A stretch of DNA of 64,000 nt. Origin: Clostridiaceae bacterium. GTDB taxonomy: Bacteria > Bacillota > Clostridia > Oscillospirales > Butyricicoccaceae. The stretch lies in contig QXXE01000011.1 of NCBI GenBank assembly GCA_009911355.1, positions 18,111 through 82,110 on the forward strand. Reading direction: 5' to 3'. Under the pieces are notes generated by a model. That model saw only the letters and a list, made by a program, of their open reading frames with translations. It had not been told where the DNA came from and ran no database searches. Positions within the stretch are counted from its first letter, which is position 1. Every line of letters starts with the position of its first letter. The position numbers and the translations under genes were made by a program. Shown here piece after piece: positions 8,827 through 17,573 of this stretch.

Positions 8827-9585
8827 TTACAGCGTATGGTCGACGACCGCATCAATTTCGCGGCGCAGCCGCAGGAATTCCGGGTCGGTATAGTTCCGCG
8901 GGCGCGGCAGTGTGATTTCATACTCTGCTTTGACCCCGGTCGGGCAATTGCGCAGCACGAGGATACGGTCGGCAAGGTATACGGCCTCCTCAATGTTGTT
9001 GGTCACGAAAATGATCGTGCGCTTTTCCGCCTGCCAGATGCGGGTCAGCTCATCCTGCATCAAATAGCGCGTCTGTGCGTCAAGATGCCCGAACGGTTCG
9101 TCCAGCAGCATCACAAGCGGCTCGTTGCAGTAGGCCCGCGCAATGCCGACACGCTGCTGCATGCCGCCGGACAGCTTGACCGGGAAGGAATTTTCAAAGC
9201 CCTGCAGGCCGACCAGGTCAATGTAATGCTGCGCCCGCCTGCGGCGCTCCTCTTTTTTCATGCCGCGCACCTTGGGGCCGTATTCGACATTGCCCATGAC
9301 GGTCAGCCAGGGGAACAGTGCGGTGTTCTGGAACACCATGCCGCGCTCAGGCGCTGGCCCTTCGATCGGCTTCCCCTGGCAGAGCAGCTCGCCGCCGCTG
9401 GGCGCTTCAAACCCTGCAACCATGTTCAGGATCGTGCTTTTCCCACACTGCCCGGGGCCAAACAGTACAAGCAGCTCGTTTTCTCGGACCTCAATGTTCA
9501 GGTCGCCTACAACCTGGTAACGCCCCGCCTCCGGCTTGTCGAAATATTTATCGACGTGGCGGAATTCAATCAAATAATCGCTCAT
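8827..9585 (-). CDS. NitT/TauT-type ABC transporter ATP-binding protein B (H-loop His replaced)
   Basis: A 252-residue ATPase (MSDYLIEF start) of the SsuB/TauB/NrtD family. A longer frame exists, but the ATG at 9585-9583 overlaps the permease stop as ATGA and starts the conserved domain. Motifs: Walker [10 protein letters not shown], Walker [13 protein letters not shown], and canonical signature [15 protein letters not shown]. The H-loop, normally VTHDIEEA, reads FVTNNIEEA, so the switch histidine is Asn. With ATPase A (signature LSISM, normal H-loop) this gives one complete composite ATP site and one doubly altered site. That co-variation suggests an obligate heterodimer, unusual in this importer family where the ATPase is usually a homodimer. 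Confidence 0.93.
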   Translation of the reverse strand: MSDYLIEFRHVDKYFDKPEAGRYQVVGDLNIEVRENELLVLFGPGQCGKSTILNMVAGFEAPSGGELLCQGKPIEGPAPERGMVFQNTALFPWLTVMGNVEYGPKVRGMKKEERRRRAQHYIDLVGLQGFENSFPVKLSGGMQQRVGIARAYCNEPLVMLLDEPFGHLDAQTRYLMQDELTRIWQAEKRTIIFVTNNIEEAVYLADRILVLRNCPTGVKAEYEITLPRPRNYTDPEFLRLRREIDAVVDHTL

Positions 9586-10349
9586 TTTCCCCTCACAGTC
9601 CACGCGCACAGCTTCGATTCCACACCGCGCATCACCGACGTGATCAGCAGGCCGGTCAGCGCGATTGCAACGATGCCCACCATGATCTGGGTCATGTTGC
9701 CGACCTCCTGCCCGCTGACAATCAGCCAGCCAACGCCCTCCGACGAGCGGATCATTTCCGCCGCGACGATGGTCGCCCACGCCGAGCCCAGCGCAACCTG
9801 GAGCCCGGAGAAGATATAGGGCACTGTGGTCGGCAGGACGATGGTCGTAAACAGCTGGTCGTCCCGCGCACCCAGCATCCGGGCGGCGCGCACCAGCGTT
9901 TCATCCACCGAATGTACGCCGTTATAGGTTGTAAGCGCAATGGTGAAGAAGCAGGCGAGGAAGATCAGGAAGTATTTGGAGCCCTCGTCAAAGCCAAACC
10001 AGATAATCGACAGCGGGATCCAGGCGATCGGCGGGATAGGGCGCAGCATCTGCACATACGGCATAAAAATTGCGTCCATCACGCGGTACCAGCCCATTAA
10101 AACGCCGAGCACCACGCCCAGCAGCGCGCCGAAGGCATATGGGATCAGCATACGGCGCAGGCTGACCGCGATATGCAGCAGCATGGTTTTGGTGCCGATC
10201 GGCACGGCAAAAGCGCGGAAGAAGCTGGAAAAGACGGTAATCGGGTCTGGCATGACCCGCCCCAGCGATGTCAGCATAGTTGCAGCGTACCAGATGCACA
10301 GGAAGACGAAGATACCCAGCGCACCGTAAAACAGCCGTTTGTTTTTCAT
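9582..10349 (-). CDS. NitT/TauT-type ABC transporter permease 1
   Basis: A 255-residue inner-membrane permease of the SsuC/TauC/NrtB family. It has an N-terminal helix (about 6-27), further hydrophobic segments and a conserved loop with RAARMLGARDDQLFTTIVLP that contacts an ATPase. The start at 10349 overlaps the stop of the upstream permease by one base (TGATG), and its stop overlaps ATPase B as ATGA. There are two non-identical permeases and two non-identical ATPases, so the complete importer is probably heteromeric on both layers. Confidence 0.92.
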   Translation of the reverse strand: MKNKRLFYGALGIFVFLCIWYAATMLTSLGRVMPDPITVFSSFFRAFAVPIGTKTMLLHIAVSLRRMLIPYAFGALLGVVLGVLMGWYRVMDAIFMPYVQMLRPIPPIAWIPLSIIWFGFDEGSKYFLIFLACFFTIALTTYNGVHSVDETLVRAARMLGARDDQLFTTIVLPTTVPYIFSGLQVALGSAWATIVAAEMIRSSEGVGWLIVSGQEVGNMTQIMVGIVAIALTGLLITSVMRGVESKLCAWTVRGK

Positions 10350-11140
10350 CAGGAACGCCCTCCTTTCATCAGCTGGTTCCCGAGGAACCGGATGGCGTAG
10401 GACAGCAGCGCGCCAGTCACCGCGATGATTACCATACCGACGATGACAATGTCAAGGCGGAAGATGCCGCGCGCCTGCTGGATCATGAAGCCCAGCCCGC
10501 GGGTAGACGCAAGCAGCTCGGCGGCAACCAGCGTTGTCCACGCGGAGCCCAGCGCGACGTCCAGCCCGGTAAAGATCATCGGCAGCGCGGAGGGGATCGC
10601 GATCCGGGTCAGCAGCTCCCAGTTGCTCGCGCCAAAGGTCTGCCCGACCCAGAGATGTACGGTTTTGGTCTGCTTAATGCCGGAATAGCTGTTAATGACC
10701 ATTGCAACCATTGCCGAGATGAAAATGACAAGCGCTTTGGACAGGAAGCCGATGCCGACCAGCGTGACCATGACCGAGGTCCAGGCGATCCCGGGGATGG
10801 TGCGCACGAGGTCAAAGACAGGGCGCACAAACATATCGATCTTGTCGTTCCACGCCATGAAGATCCCGAGCGGGATGCCGATCGCGGCGCCGATCAGATA
10901 TCCGCTGAGCGCAACCTGCAAGCTGGCAAACAGATGCTGGAGCAGCGTTGCGCCGTCGGGCTTGGTTTCTACCCATTTGCGCAGGAAGGTCTGCCCAACC
11001 TTCACCGGGGACGGCAGGACATTCGAGCGGAACAGCCCGAGCCCATCGGTCACAAGCCACCAGATGAACACGCCTGCACACAGCGCTGCAATGCTCAGCA
11101 GGGCGAACTTGTCCAGCCGGAGCTTCTTTTTTTGCTGCAT
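10349..11140 (-). CDS. NitT/TauT-type ABC transporter permease 2
   Basis: A 263-residue SsuC/TauC-like permease. The frame extends further upstream, but ATG at 11140 (MQQKKKLRLDKF) has AAAGGAGA at a good distance and starts just before the first hydrophobic helix. The ATPase-contact loop contains GQTFGASNWELLTRIAIPSA. It is the first gene after the binding protein and is coupled by TGATG to permease 1. The substrate is not readable from the permease. Linked cytoplasmic sulfatases suggest sulfate esters, by analogy with the Pseudomonas atsRBC-atsA system. Confidence 0.9.
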   Translation of the reverse strand: MQQKKKLRLDKFALLSIAALCAGVFIWWLVTDGLGLFRSNVLPSPVKVGQTFLRKWVETKPDGATLLQHLFASLQVALSGYLIGAAIGIPLGIFMAWNDKIDMFVRPVFDLVRTIPGIAWTSVMVTLVGIGFLSKALVIFISAMVAMVINSYSGIKQTKTVHLWVGQTFGASNWELLTRIAIPSALPMIFTGLDVALGSAWTTLVAAELLASTRGLGFMIQQARGIFRLDIVIVGMVIIAVTGALLSYAIRFLGNQLMKGGRS

Positions 11141-11225
11141 TTCATTTCTCCTTTCCATTACAATCAGATTGGTTGGAACCCCCGGCAGCCGGGGCAACAC
11201 GTCCGCACACAACCGCTGTATTTCC

Positions 11226-11262
11226 ACAAAAAGAGGGCCTATCAGCGCACAGGCCCTCTTTT
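11226..11262 (-). terminator. Intercistronic hairpin terminator/attenuator
   Basis: On the minus strand GAGGGCCT and AGGCCCTC pair across a 10-nt loop and are followed by TTTTTG. It lies between the binding protein (stop at 11287) and permease 2 (start 11140). Such partial terminators usually give more binding protein than membrane subunits. Confidence 0.75.
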
Positions 11263-11286
11263 CCTACAGTGGCTCAAGTCTTACAG

Positions 11287-12456
11287 TTACTCGAGCGTTG
11301 CACCCTTTACCGTAATGCCAAGCGCATCCTGTAACGGCGCGGGGTTGATTGCTTCCTCAAGGAACGCAATCTGCTCCTCTTCGATCGTGCCGATCGATGC
11401 AAAGAACTGTCCCACCTGCAAGGTGCCCGAGCCCAGATAGAAGTCATCGGCTTCCATATCGGCTGGGACAACAAACGGGCGCACCTCGGTTTCAAGCGCT
11501 ACGTCCTCTTCATCGGCAGGCTTGCCGTTTTCGGAGTAGAATTTGTAGGCGAATTCATTGCGCAGGGCATGGTCGGACTCGATTTCCTCCGCTGCGCGGT
11601 ACATTGCACGCAGGAACAGCACAACGTCGTCATAACGCTCGTCCAGGAATTCCTTGCGGACCAGGAAGCCGTTGTTGAAGCTGGTATCCGTTGCTTCCAT
11701 GCATGTAGCGACCTTGACCATGCCGCCCTCCTGCATCATCTTCGCGTAGTCAACGTCGGTTGCTACGAATACGTCGCCCTCGCCGGTCAGGATCGCCTGT
11801 GCGGCGGCTGCACGGTCCATGTTGAGATATTCGTAGTCTACGCCTGCTTCCAGCCCGAACTGGCTGAAATAGGACGCAGCGATCCACTGCTCCATTGTCG
11901 ACGTGGGGCCGAGCACCCGCAGGCCGCTCAGGGTATCGGCGCTGCCGTACATTTCCGGCTTGCCGTCGATCTCGCCCTTGTGGTCAAGCACCGGGCTGCC
12001 CTCGCGCACATAGACCTCGGCGGTAATCGAGCCGCTGTCCGATTCACCGATCCAGTAGCACAGGCCGGAAGCCATCGAATAGACGGATGCAAGGCCATTG
12101 GATGCCACGTCAAGCTGCTCGGCGGCAAGCCCCTCGTTTTCGGGGGAGCCGTTCGGGAACATGACCAGGTTGACGTTCAGGCCAAGCTCTTCATAGTAGC
12201 CCTGTTCATAGGCGTAAACCGTGGGGATTGAGATGATGTTGGACTGCACGCCAACGTTCATCACTTCGCCGGATGCTTGAAATTCGCGTTCACTGGGGCC
12301 GCTGCTGTCTGCTGCGGCGTGCCCGGAATCGCCGGAACCCGCAGCGTTGCCGGAATCGCCAGCGCCGCCTTGATTATTTCCACCGCAGGCGGTCAGGCCG
12401 ACGAGCATCGCCGCTGCCAGGAGCATAGACAGTATCCGTTTCAGTTCCTTTTTCAT
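11287..12456 (-). CDS. NitT/TauT-type ABC substrate-binding lipoprotein
   Basis: A 389-residue lipoprotein: basic N-terminus MKKELKR, hydrophobic stretch and lipobox GLTAC with the lipidated Cys at 24, then a Gly/Ser/Asn-rich tether to about residue 60. The mature part begins VMNVGVQSNIISIP and matches SsuA/TauA/NMT1-type periplasmic-binding folds (YAYEQGYYEELGLNVNLVMF). The chosen ATG at 12456 has GGGAGG upstream; longer starts lack one. It is the first gene of the transporter block, downstream of the response regulator. Ligand unknown. The location between two pairs of signal-less sulfatases makes a sulfate ester or sulfated glycan fragment the best guess. Confidence 0.9.
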   Translation of the reverse strand: MKKELKRILSMLLAAAMLVGLTACGGNNQGGAGDSGNAAGSGDSGHAAADSSGPSEREFQASGEVMNVGVQSNIISIPTVYAYEQGYYEELGLNVNLVMFPNGSPENEGLAAEQLDVASNGLASVYSMASGLCYWIGESDSGSITAEVYVREGSPVLDHKGEIDGKPEMYGSADTLSGLRVLGPTSTMEQWIAASYFSQFGLEAGVDYEYLNMDRAAAAQAILTGEGDVFVATDVDYAKMMQEGGMVKVATCMEATDTSFNNGFLVRKEFLDERYDDVVLFLRAMYRAAEEIESDHALRNEFAYKFYSENGKPADEEDVALETEVRPFVVPADMEADDFYLGSGTLQVGQFFASIGTIEEEQIAFLEEAINPAPLQDALGITVKGATLE

Positions 12457-12575
12457 GGTTAGTACCTCCCTTTGATTTGTTACCAGTTTACAGGAAAAAC
12501 TGCACAAAGTCTTTTGCGCTTATGATTTGCTTTTTCATTATTTTGACATTCTTTTCAAAATAGGAAAGCTGCTTG

Positions 12576-12728
12576 ATGCCCTCCGCAGGCGGCGCCAAAG
12601 GGCTCTGCCCTCTGGACTCCCGGCCCTCCGCAGGCCGCGCCAGGGGACTCTGTCCCCTGCACCCCTGCGATTTTTTTGTAAAAAAATCGAGTAAAAACTC
12701 CATCACGCCTGCGGGCGGGACGAAAGCG
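12576..12728 (-). repeat. Full copy (R2) of the dispersed intergenic repeat
   Basis: Reading the minus strand: head GTCCCGCCCGCAGGCG, then TTTTTACTCG and a 22-bp palindrome (12668-12689) built from ATTTTTTT/AAAAAAAT arms, then two hairpins with loop CAGAG: one has stem CAGGGGA/TCCCCTG and the other CCAGAGGG/CCCTTTGG. The copy fills most of the 307-bp gap between the binding-protein gene and the response regulator. No gene is credible here; short open frames reading RGQSPLA are by-products of the repeat. Confidence 0.85.
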
Positions 12729-12763
12729 TTTTTGATTCTCTCAGGTACGCTTCTAATAGCCAG

Positions 12764-14200
12764 TCACACCCGCCCCTGACTGCGTTTCCGGAATTCATTC
12801 GGCGTACTTCCGAATGCCCTATGGAAAACGGTTGAAAAATAGCTCAGGTTGGTAATCCCTACCCGCAGCGCGACGTCTGATATCCGAAGGTTCGTCGTTT
12901 CCAGCAGCTTTTTCGCCTCTTTAAGACGCAGGTCCATCAGGTATTCTGAAAAATTAACGCCGACCTCTTTTTTGAACTGCCGCGACAAATGGTCACGGTT
13001 CAGATAGACAAAATCGGCTACTGTATTCAGCGAAAGCTCTTCTGAAAAATGCAGCCCGATATAGTCAAGCGCTTTCCGGATCGGCGCAGAATACAGCTTC
13101 CCCTGGCTTTGCAGCTGGGCAGCGCACTGCCCAAGCAGCTGCCGAAGCTCGGCAAAGCTGGCGCACTGCTCTGCGTTCTGGCCTGCTTCGCCGGCCTTGC
13201 CTCCGATGTTTGTAAGCAGCTGCGCCGCCGTCTCCATCAGCTGGGTTGCAGGCGGCTGCTGGCGCTCTGCGTCCTCTGCCAGCCGCCCAATCTCTGCGCA
13301 GGCTTCATTTACCCTGCCGTCTGCCAGCAGTGTAACCGCACGCATTGCGCGCTGTTTTGCCTGTACCGCCCCTGCCTGCGGCTCCGCCCCCTCCGGCGGC
13401 GCACCGTAAAACCGGTACTCCCGGTTGGCAGCCGCTTCAAGCATCGCCGTTTGCAGATGCTCCAGATATTGGTACACCCGGCTGTGCCCGACCGCGCCGG
13501 TCATCCGTGCTGCATACTGCGCAAAGCATTCCATGCCGCCCGCACTGTCCGGGCTGTCCCGCCGCAGGTTCATCAGCAGAAGCATTTCTTTGTCGCTGTA
13601 TGCATAAAACAGCGGGTTTTCAAAGCTTTCTGCAAGGTATTCCTGCACCACCCGCATATTTTCCTCGCCGCTGCTGAAAAACAGCGCTACAAATGCGCGG
13701 TCTTCCAGATAGATATGGTTGGCGCGCAGGCTGCCCGCCCGGATCGGCATCACCGCGGGGTCGTTGTCCAGTACCCGGCGCAGGTAGCCGCCCCGGCTGA
13801 TATGGCGCTGCTCGGCCTGCGCCAGGTTTTCCTTCCGGCTTGTTTGCAGCCGTTCCAGCAGCCCGCGCAGCCGCTCCTCGCTGATCTCATTTTTCAGCAG
13901 GTAATCGGCTGCCTGATGCTGCATTGCCGCCCGCACATATTCGAAATCCTCATGGCAGGTCAACATAATCACATTGACCGACGGATAACCTTCGCGCACC
14001 CGCTGAAGCAGCTCGAGCCCATCCATCTTGGGCATCGTGATATCCGCGAACAGGATGTCAAACAGCTCCTCATCCAGCCTGCGCAGGGCTTTCGCCCCGG
14101 AGGTTGCCCCGACGACCTCCGCCGACGGGTCCGCATTCCGGACGCATTGCACAATATATTGCCCGATCAGCGGCTCATCGTCAACGACCAATATCTTCAT
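12764..14200 (-). CDS. YesN-like response regulator with AraC-type DNA-binding domain
   Basis: A 478-residue regulator. The N-terminal receiver has the acidic pair D7/D8, phospho-acceptor D53 (FADITMPKMDG) and K103 (DYLLKNE). A long middle region follows, then a C-terminal double HTH of AraC type ending SYFSTVFHRAFGSTPNEFRK. This is the layout of YesN-type regulators, which commonly control carbohydrate uptake loci. The ATG at 14200 has GGAGGGGG upstream and overlaps the end of the kinase gene by 20 bp. Its position between sulfatase pair A/B and the importer suggests it activates this locus. The kinase is frameshifted, so signalling may be lost or the break may be an assembly error. Confidence 0.93.
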   Translation of the reverse strand: MKILVVDDEPLIGQYIVQCVRNADPSAEVVGATSGAKALRRLDEELFDILFADITMPKMDGLELLQRVREGYPSVNVIMLTCHEDFEYVRAAMQHQAADYLLKNEISEERLRGLLERLQTSRKENLAQAEQRHISRGGYLRRVLDNDPAVMPIRAGSLRANHIYLEDRAFVALFFSSGEENMRVVQEYLAESFENPLFYAYSDKEMLLLMNLRRDSPDSAGGMECFAQYAARMTGAVGHSRVYQYLEHLQTAMLEAAANREYRFYGAPPEGAEPQAGAVQAKQRAMRAVTLLADGRVNEACAEIGRLAEDAERQQPPATQLMETAAQLLTNIGGKAGEAGQNAEQCASFAELRQLLGQCAAQLQSQGKLYSAPIRKALDYIGLHFSEELSLNTVADFVYLNRDHLSRQFKKEVGVNFSEYLMDLRLKEAKKLLETTNLRISDVALRVGITNLSYFSTVFHRAFGSTPNEFRKRSQGRV

Positions 14201-15952
14201 AACCCCCTCCTTCCGCCGTCCTGTGTGTCTCGCGGTAGCGGTCCATTGTCACAGTAACCGTTGTAGACTCGCCCGGCTTGCTGGACACCGCAACGCCTGA
14301 GCGCCCGCCGTAAATAATTTCAAGCCGTCGCCGGATATTTTTCAGCCCGATGCCGTGATGGCTGTTCCCAGATGTATACGACCAGGAGCGCAGCTCGGAA
14401 AGCCGCTTTTCATCAATGCCCTCGCCGTTATCGGTAACCTCGATGTAGAGCGCCGAACCCCGCAGCCCCGCTTGGAGCCGGATCTCGCAGCCTTCATCCC
14501 GCTCGGCAAACCCGTGAAAGAAGGAGTTGCCGATAATCGGCTGTAGGATCATGCGCGGCACCTCACAGCGCATGAGCTCGGAAGGCACTTTGCATAGGAA
14601 ATGCACCCCTTTTTCCGTCCGGCAGTTCATAATGGAGTGTAATTGCGCACCAGGTGCAGCTCTTCTTCCAGCGTCACAAACTGGATTTCCGGGGTGGATG
14701 GGATGTGCAGCAGGTCGACGAGCTCGTTCATCATGCGCCCCGCCCGTTCCATTTCCCCCATTGCGAGCAGGCTTTTCACGGCAAGCAGCGTGTTATTCAG
14801 GAAATGCGGGTCAATCTGCGCATGGAGGAAGTCATACTCGGTGCGCTGCTTCTCCTGCTCGCGGAGCTGGATGTCCCGGATCAGCCCTTGGATACGGGTG
14901 ATCATGCCGTTAAACGTCGTACTGAGCACATAAGTTTCTTCATAGTTATCCAGCACCGGCAGCAATGTCAGCCGGTCTGCGGGCATCCCGCGGATGCGCT
15001 CAGAGAAATCGGCAAACACATCGGTCACACAGCGCACCCGCACAAAAGCCGCCCACCCGGTCAGCAGCCCGCCGAGCAGCACGACCAGCACACATTGCTG
15101 TAGCATCATCAGCCCATCTTTCAGCAGTGAATCGACGCTTTGCTCCTCCACGAACGTCCATCCGCTTCCCGGGTCGTGGTAGTTGGAAAACATGACGTTC
15201 CCACCGCGTTTCCTGACAAGATGGGAGGAATTGCGGCCATGGTCCTGCTCAAAGGCTTCTATATTTGCCATCCAGTTTCCCACGCGCTGGGGGTTGCTGT
15301 GGCTGATGATAATCCCATTGCGGTCCAGGATGTAAACCGTCACCCCGTCGCTGACCAGCTGCTGGAAGGTACGGAACAGCGCTTCCTGCGCGGTCGTCAC
15401 AATGATCACCCCCAGCGGATCGCCCTCCGGGCTGTAGATCGTCCGCCCATAGGACAGGCCAAAGCTTGAAATGTCGTCCTTATCCAGAAAGCGCAGGTTC
15501 CAGCTGGTGTCGGTTTCACCGCTGTAGTGCTTGATGTACCAATAGGTTGTTGTCAGGCTGCGGATGTTTTTTTCATCGCTGCCGGTAGAGAATACCCGCT
15601 TATCGTTCATCAGGATATCGACGGTATAGTCCATGCCAATGCGCCTGAGCAGGCTGGCGGTCCCCCGCATACGCTCCTCGACTGCAGCGCTCCCGCCGGG
15701 TTCCATCAGCAGGCTGTAATATTCCTCATACACCATGTTCATGACGTTTACCATGCTCGTCCGGTTCACGATGTTGCTGTCGCTGATCTGCTGAAGGACC
15801 TCCACGCGGGATTTGCCCTTTTCTTGAATCAGGAAATAGTATGTGAAATATGTAATGGCAGCGCCTGCCAGGAGCGCCGCAGCCGATATGCTGAGCAGGC
15901 TGGTCGTAATAATCGATTGGAACAGCCTGCGCTTTTTCTGGATGTGTTTCAT
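14181..15952 (-). pseudogene. YesM-like sensor histidine kinase split by a 1-base frameshift
   Basis: Two frames join into one kinase. The first (14627-15952, 441 residues) has a membrane helix at ~14-36, an extracellular Cache-like sensor region, a second helix near 290, HAMP, and the H-box AQIDPHFLNNTLLAVKSLL. It then ends abnormally after VRNYTPL. The second (14181-14630) continues MNCRTEKGVHFLCKVPSELM, IIGNSFFHGF (N-box), NGEGID and GIGLKNIRRRLE (G-boxes). Family members read through this point (VRNY, then a residue pattern such as xIxxxR), so a single lost base near 14633, possibly one C of a CC run, explains the break. The frames overlap as ATGA, so translational coupling of two pieces is formally possible. 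If intact, it would phosphorylate the adjacent regulator in response to an external glycan. Confidence 0.85.
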
Positions 15953-16046
15953 ACAGCACCTTCTTTCCCAGTGTCCGGTATGATTCCATCATAGCAGAAT
16001 AGGCAGCAAATTGCACCTCCCAGATTTTGTTTGCTGTCCCTTTCCT

Positions 16047-17573
16047 TTACAGCCCCAGCCGCTCATACTGCTCGGCGGGCGCCTGGCACTGCTCCATGCA
16101 GCGCCGCAGCCCCTCGATGCAGCGCTCTTCCAGCGCCGCGTCGTTGATCGGGTGTTCCTGTGCGTAGTCGGTTTCGAGGTCATACAAGGCGGTCTCTGCG
16201 TTGTGCTCGGAGCGCCTGCTGTATTCCTGCGACGGGTTGTGGAACGCTATGATATCCGCTGGGAACCGGTAAACCGGGTAATCCGTCCAGGGCAGCCTGC
16301 CGAAACCTATCTGCGCATAATCCTGCGGCGCAATACAGCCTACGCCGTAATACTGCCGCAGTGTTGTCGGGATTGCGGTGTAAACCGACAGCGGGCGGTT
16401 GCTCTCATCCTTGGCGGCGCGGAGATAGGTATACCGCCCGTCTGTGTAGTTGACGCTCTTGCCGAAATAGCCGTAAAGAATGCCGTCGCGCAGGCTTTCC
16501 GCCTCCCCAGTAAGCGCAGGCATCAAATCCTTCCCGTGGATCGGATAATGCAGCTGCCCCAAATCAACCCCAAATTGCCCCAAAATCGTCGGGAACAGGT
16601 CGATGTTCTGCGTCAGCCCCGCAAACCGGCGCACACGCGCCTGCGGATGCCAGACCACAAGCGGGATATGGAAGACTTCGTTATAGGCAGGCATATAATT
16701 CTTTGCCATATAACCGTGCTCGCCCAGCATATAGCCATGATCTGTTGTAAAAATGACCATGGTATCGTCCCACAGGCTATGGCGGTCAAGTACGTCGAAT
16801 ATCTTGCCGATATAGTGGTCGGTCATCGTCAGCAGCGCCTTATAGCGCACATTCAGATGGCGCGTTTCCTCATCGGTAAACATGTTTTTGCGGTACTCCG
16901 GCCAGTAGCAGGGCTGGCCTTCGTAGGTATCGCCGTCCTCCTCCCGGTAGAGGTCGATATATTTCTGTGGCACGTCGAACGGCTCATGCGGGTCGAAGCC
17001 CTCCACCCACAGCATAAAATTGTCCGCTTCTGCGTTGCGTTCCAGCCATTGCGCCGCTTTGGACATCGTGACCGGGCTTGGGTACTCCTCTTCGCTTGCA
17101 AACCGGCTATAGGTTTCGTCGTGCTCCTGCGAATAGATGCCCTTGTAGCCTTCCGGACGCTGCTGGGCCACAATCCCTTCCCGCCCGGCGGGCATATGCA
17201 GCGAGTCGAATTCCTGCCCCCGGATAATCTCATGGGAGGTGAAGTCATTCCAGTAATTTTCGCCGCCGACGTGCAGATACAGGTAATGGTCGGTCACCAT
17301 ATGGGAAAAGACATTCCGGGTGCGCAGCAGCGCGGGCAGCGTCTGGTCAAACGGCTCCACCCCGCCCCACGGCTTTTCGAGGAAATTAAGCCGCCCGGTC
17401 AGGATATCCCGCCGCGCAGGCATGCAGGGTGCGGAGCCGCACCAATGGTTGTCGAACACCGTCCCGCGCGCGGCAAGCCGGTCAAGGTTCGGGGTGAGCG
17501 CCGGATGCTCAGACCCGTACATATTCAGGAAACGGCGGTTTGTGCTGTCCGCCAGGATAAAGATCGTTTTCAT
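16047..17573 (-). CDS. Cys-type sulfatase B, no signal peptide
   Basis: A 508-residue S1 sulfatase. Its start ADSTNRRFLNMYG, signature CMPAR (C50) and TTDHGYMLGEHG closely parallel sulfatase D at the other end of the locus, so the two are paralogues. It has no signal peptide (starts MKTIFILADS). The ATG at 17573 overlaps the stop of sulfatase A as ATGA; the pair is coupled. It needs formylglycine maturation of C50. The substrate is unknown; cytoplasmic location implies an imported sulfate ester. Confidence 0.92.
   Translation of the reverse strand: MKTIFILADSTNRRFLNMYGSEHPALTPNLDRLAARGTVFDNHWCGSAPCMPARRDILTGRLNFLEKPWGGVEPFDQTLPALLRTRNVFSHMVTDHYLYLHVGGENYWNDFTSHEIIRGQEFDSLHMPAGREGIVAQQRPEGYKGIYSQEHDETYSRFASEEEYPSPVTMSKAAQWLERNAEADNFMLWVEGFDPHEPFDVPQKYIDLYREEDGDTYEGQPCYWPEYRKNMFTDEETRHLNVRYKALLTMTDHYIGKIFDVLDRHSLWDDTMVIFTTDHGYMLGEHGYMAKNYMPAYNEVFHIPLVVWHPQARVRRFAGLTQNIDLFPTILGQFGVDLGQLHYPIHGKDLMPALTGEAESLRDGILYGYFGKSVNYTDGRYTYLRAAKDESNRPLSVYTAIPTTLRQYYGVGCIAPQDYAQIGFGRLPWTDYPVYRFPADIIAFHNPSQEYSRRSEHNAETALYDLETDYAQEHPINDAALEERCIEGLRRCMEQCQAPAEQYERLGL

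Noticed and set aside
12488..12779. Short frames of 60-70 codons with RGQSPLA-like sequence
   Set aside because: They are translations of the dispersed repeat and recur wherever the repeat occurs.
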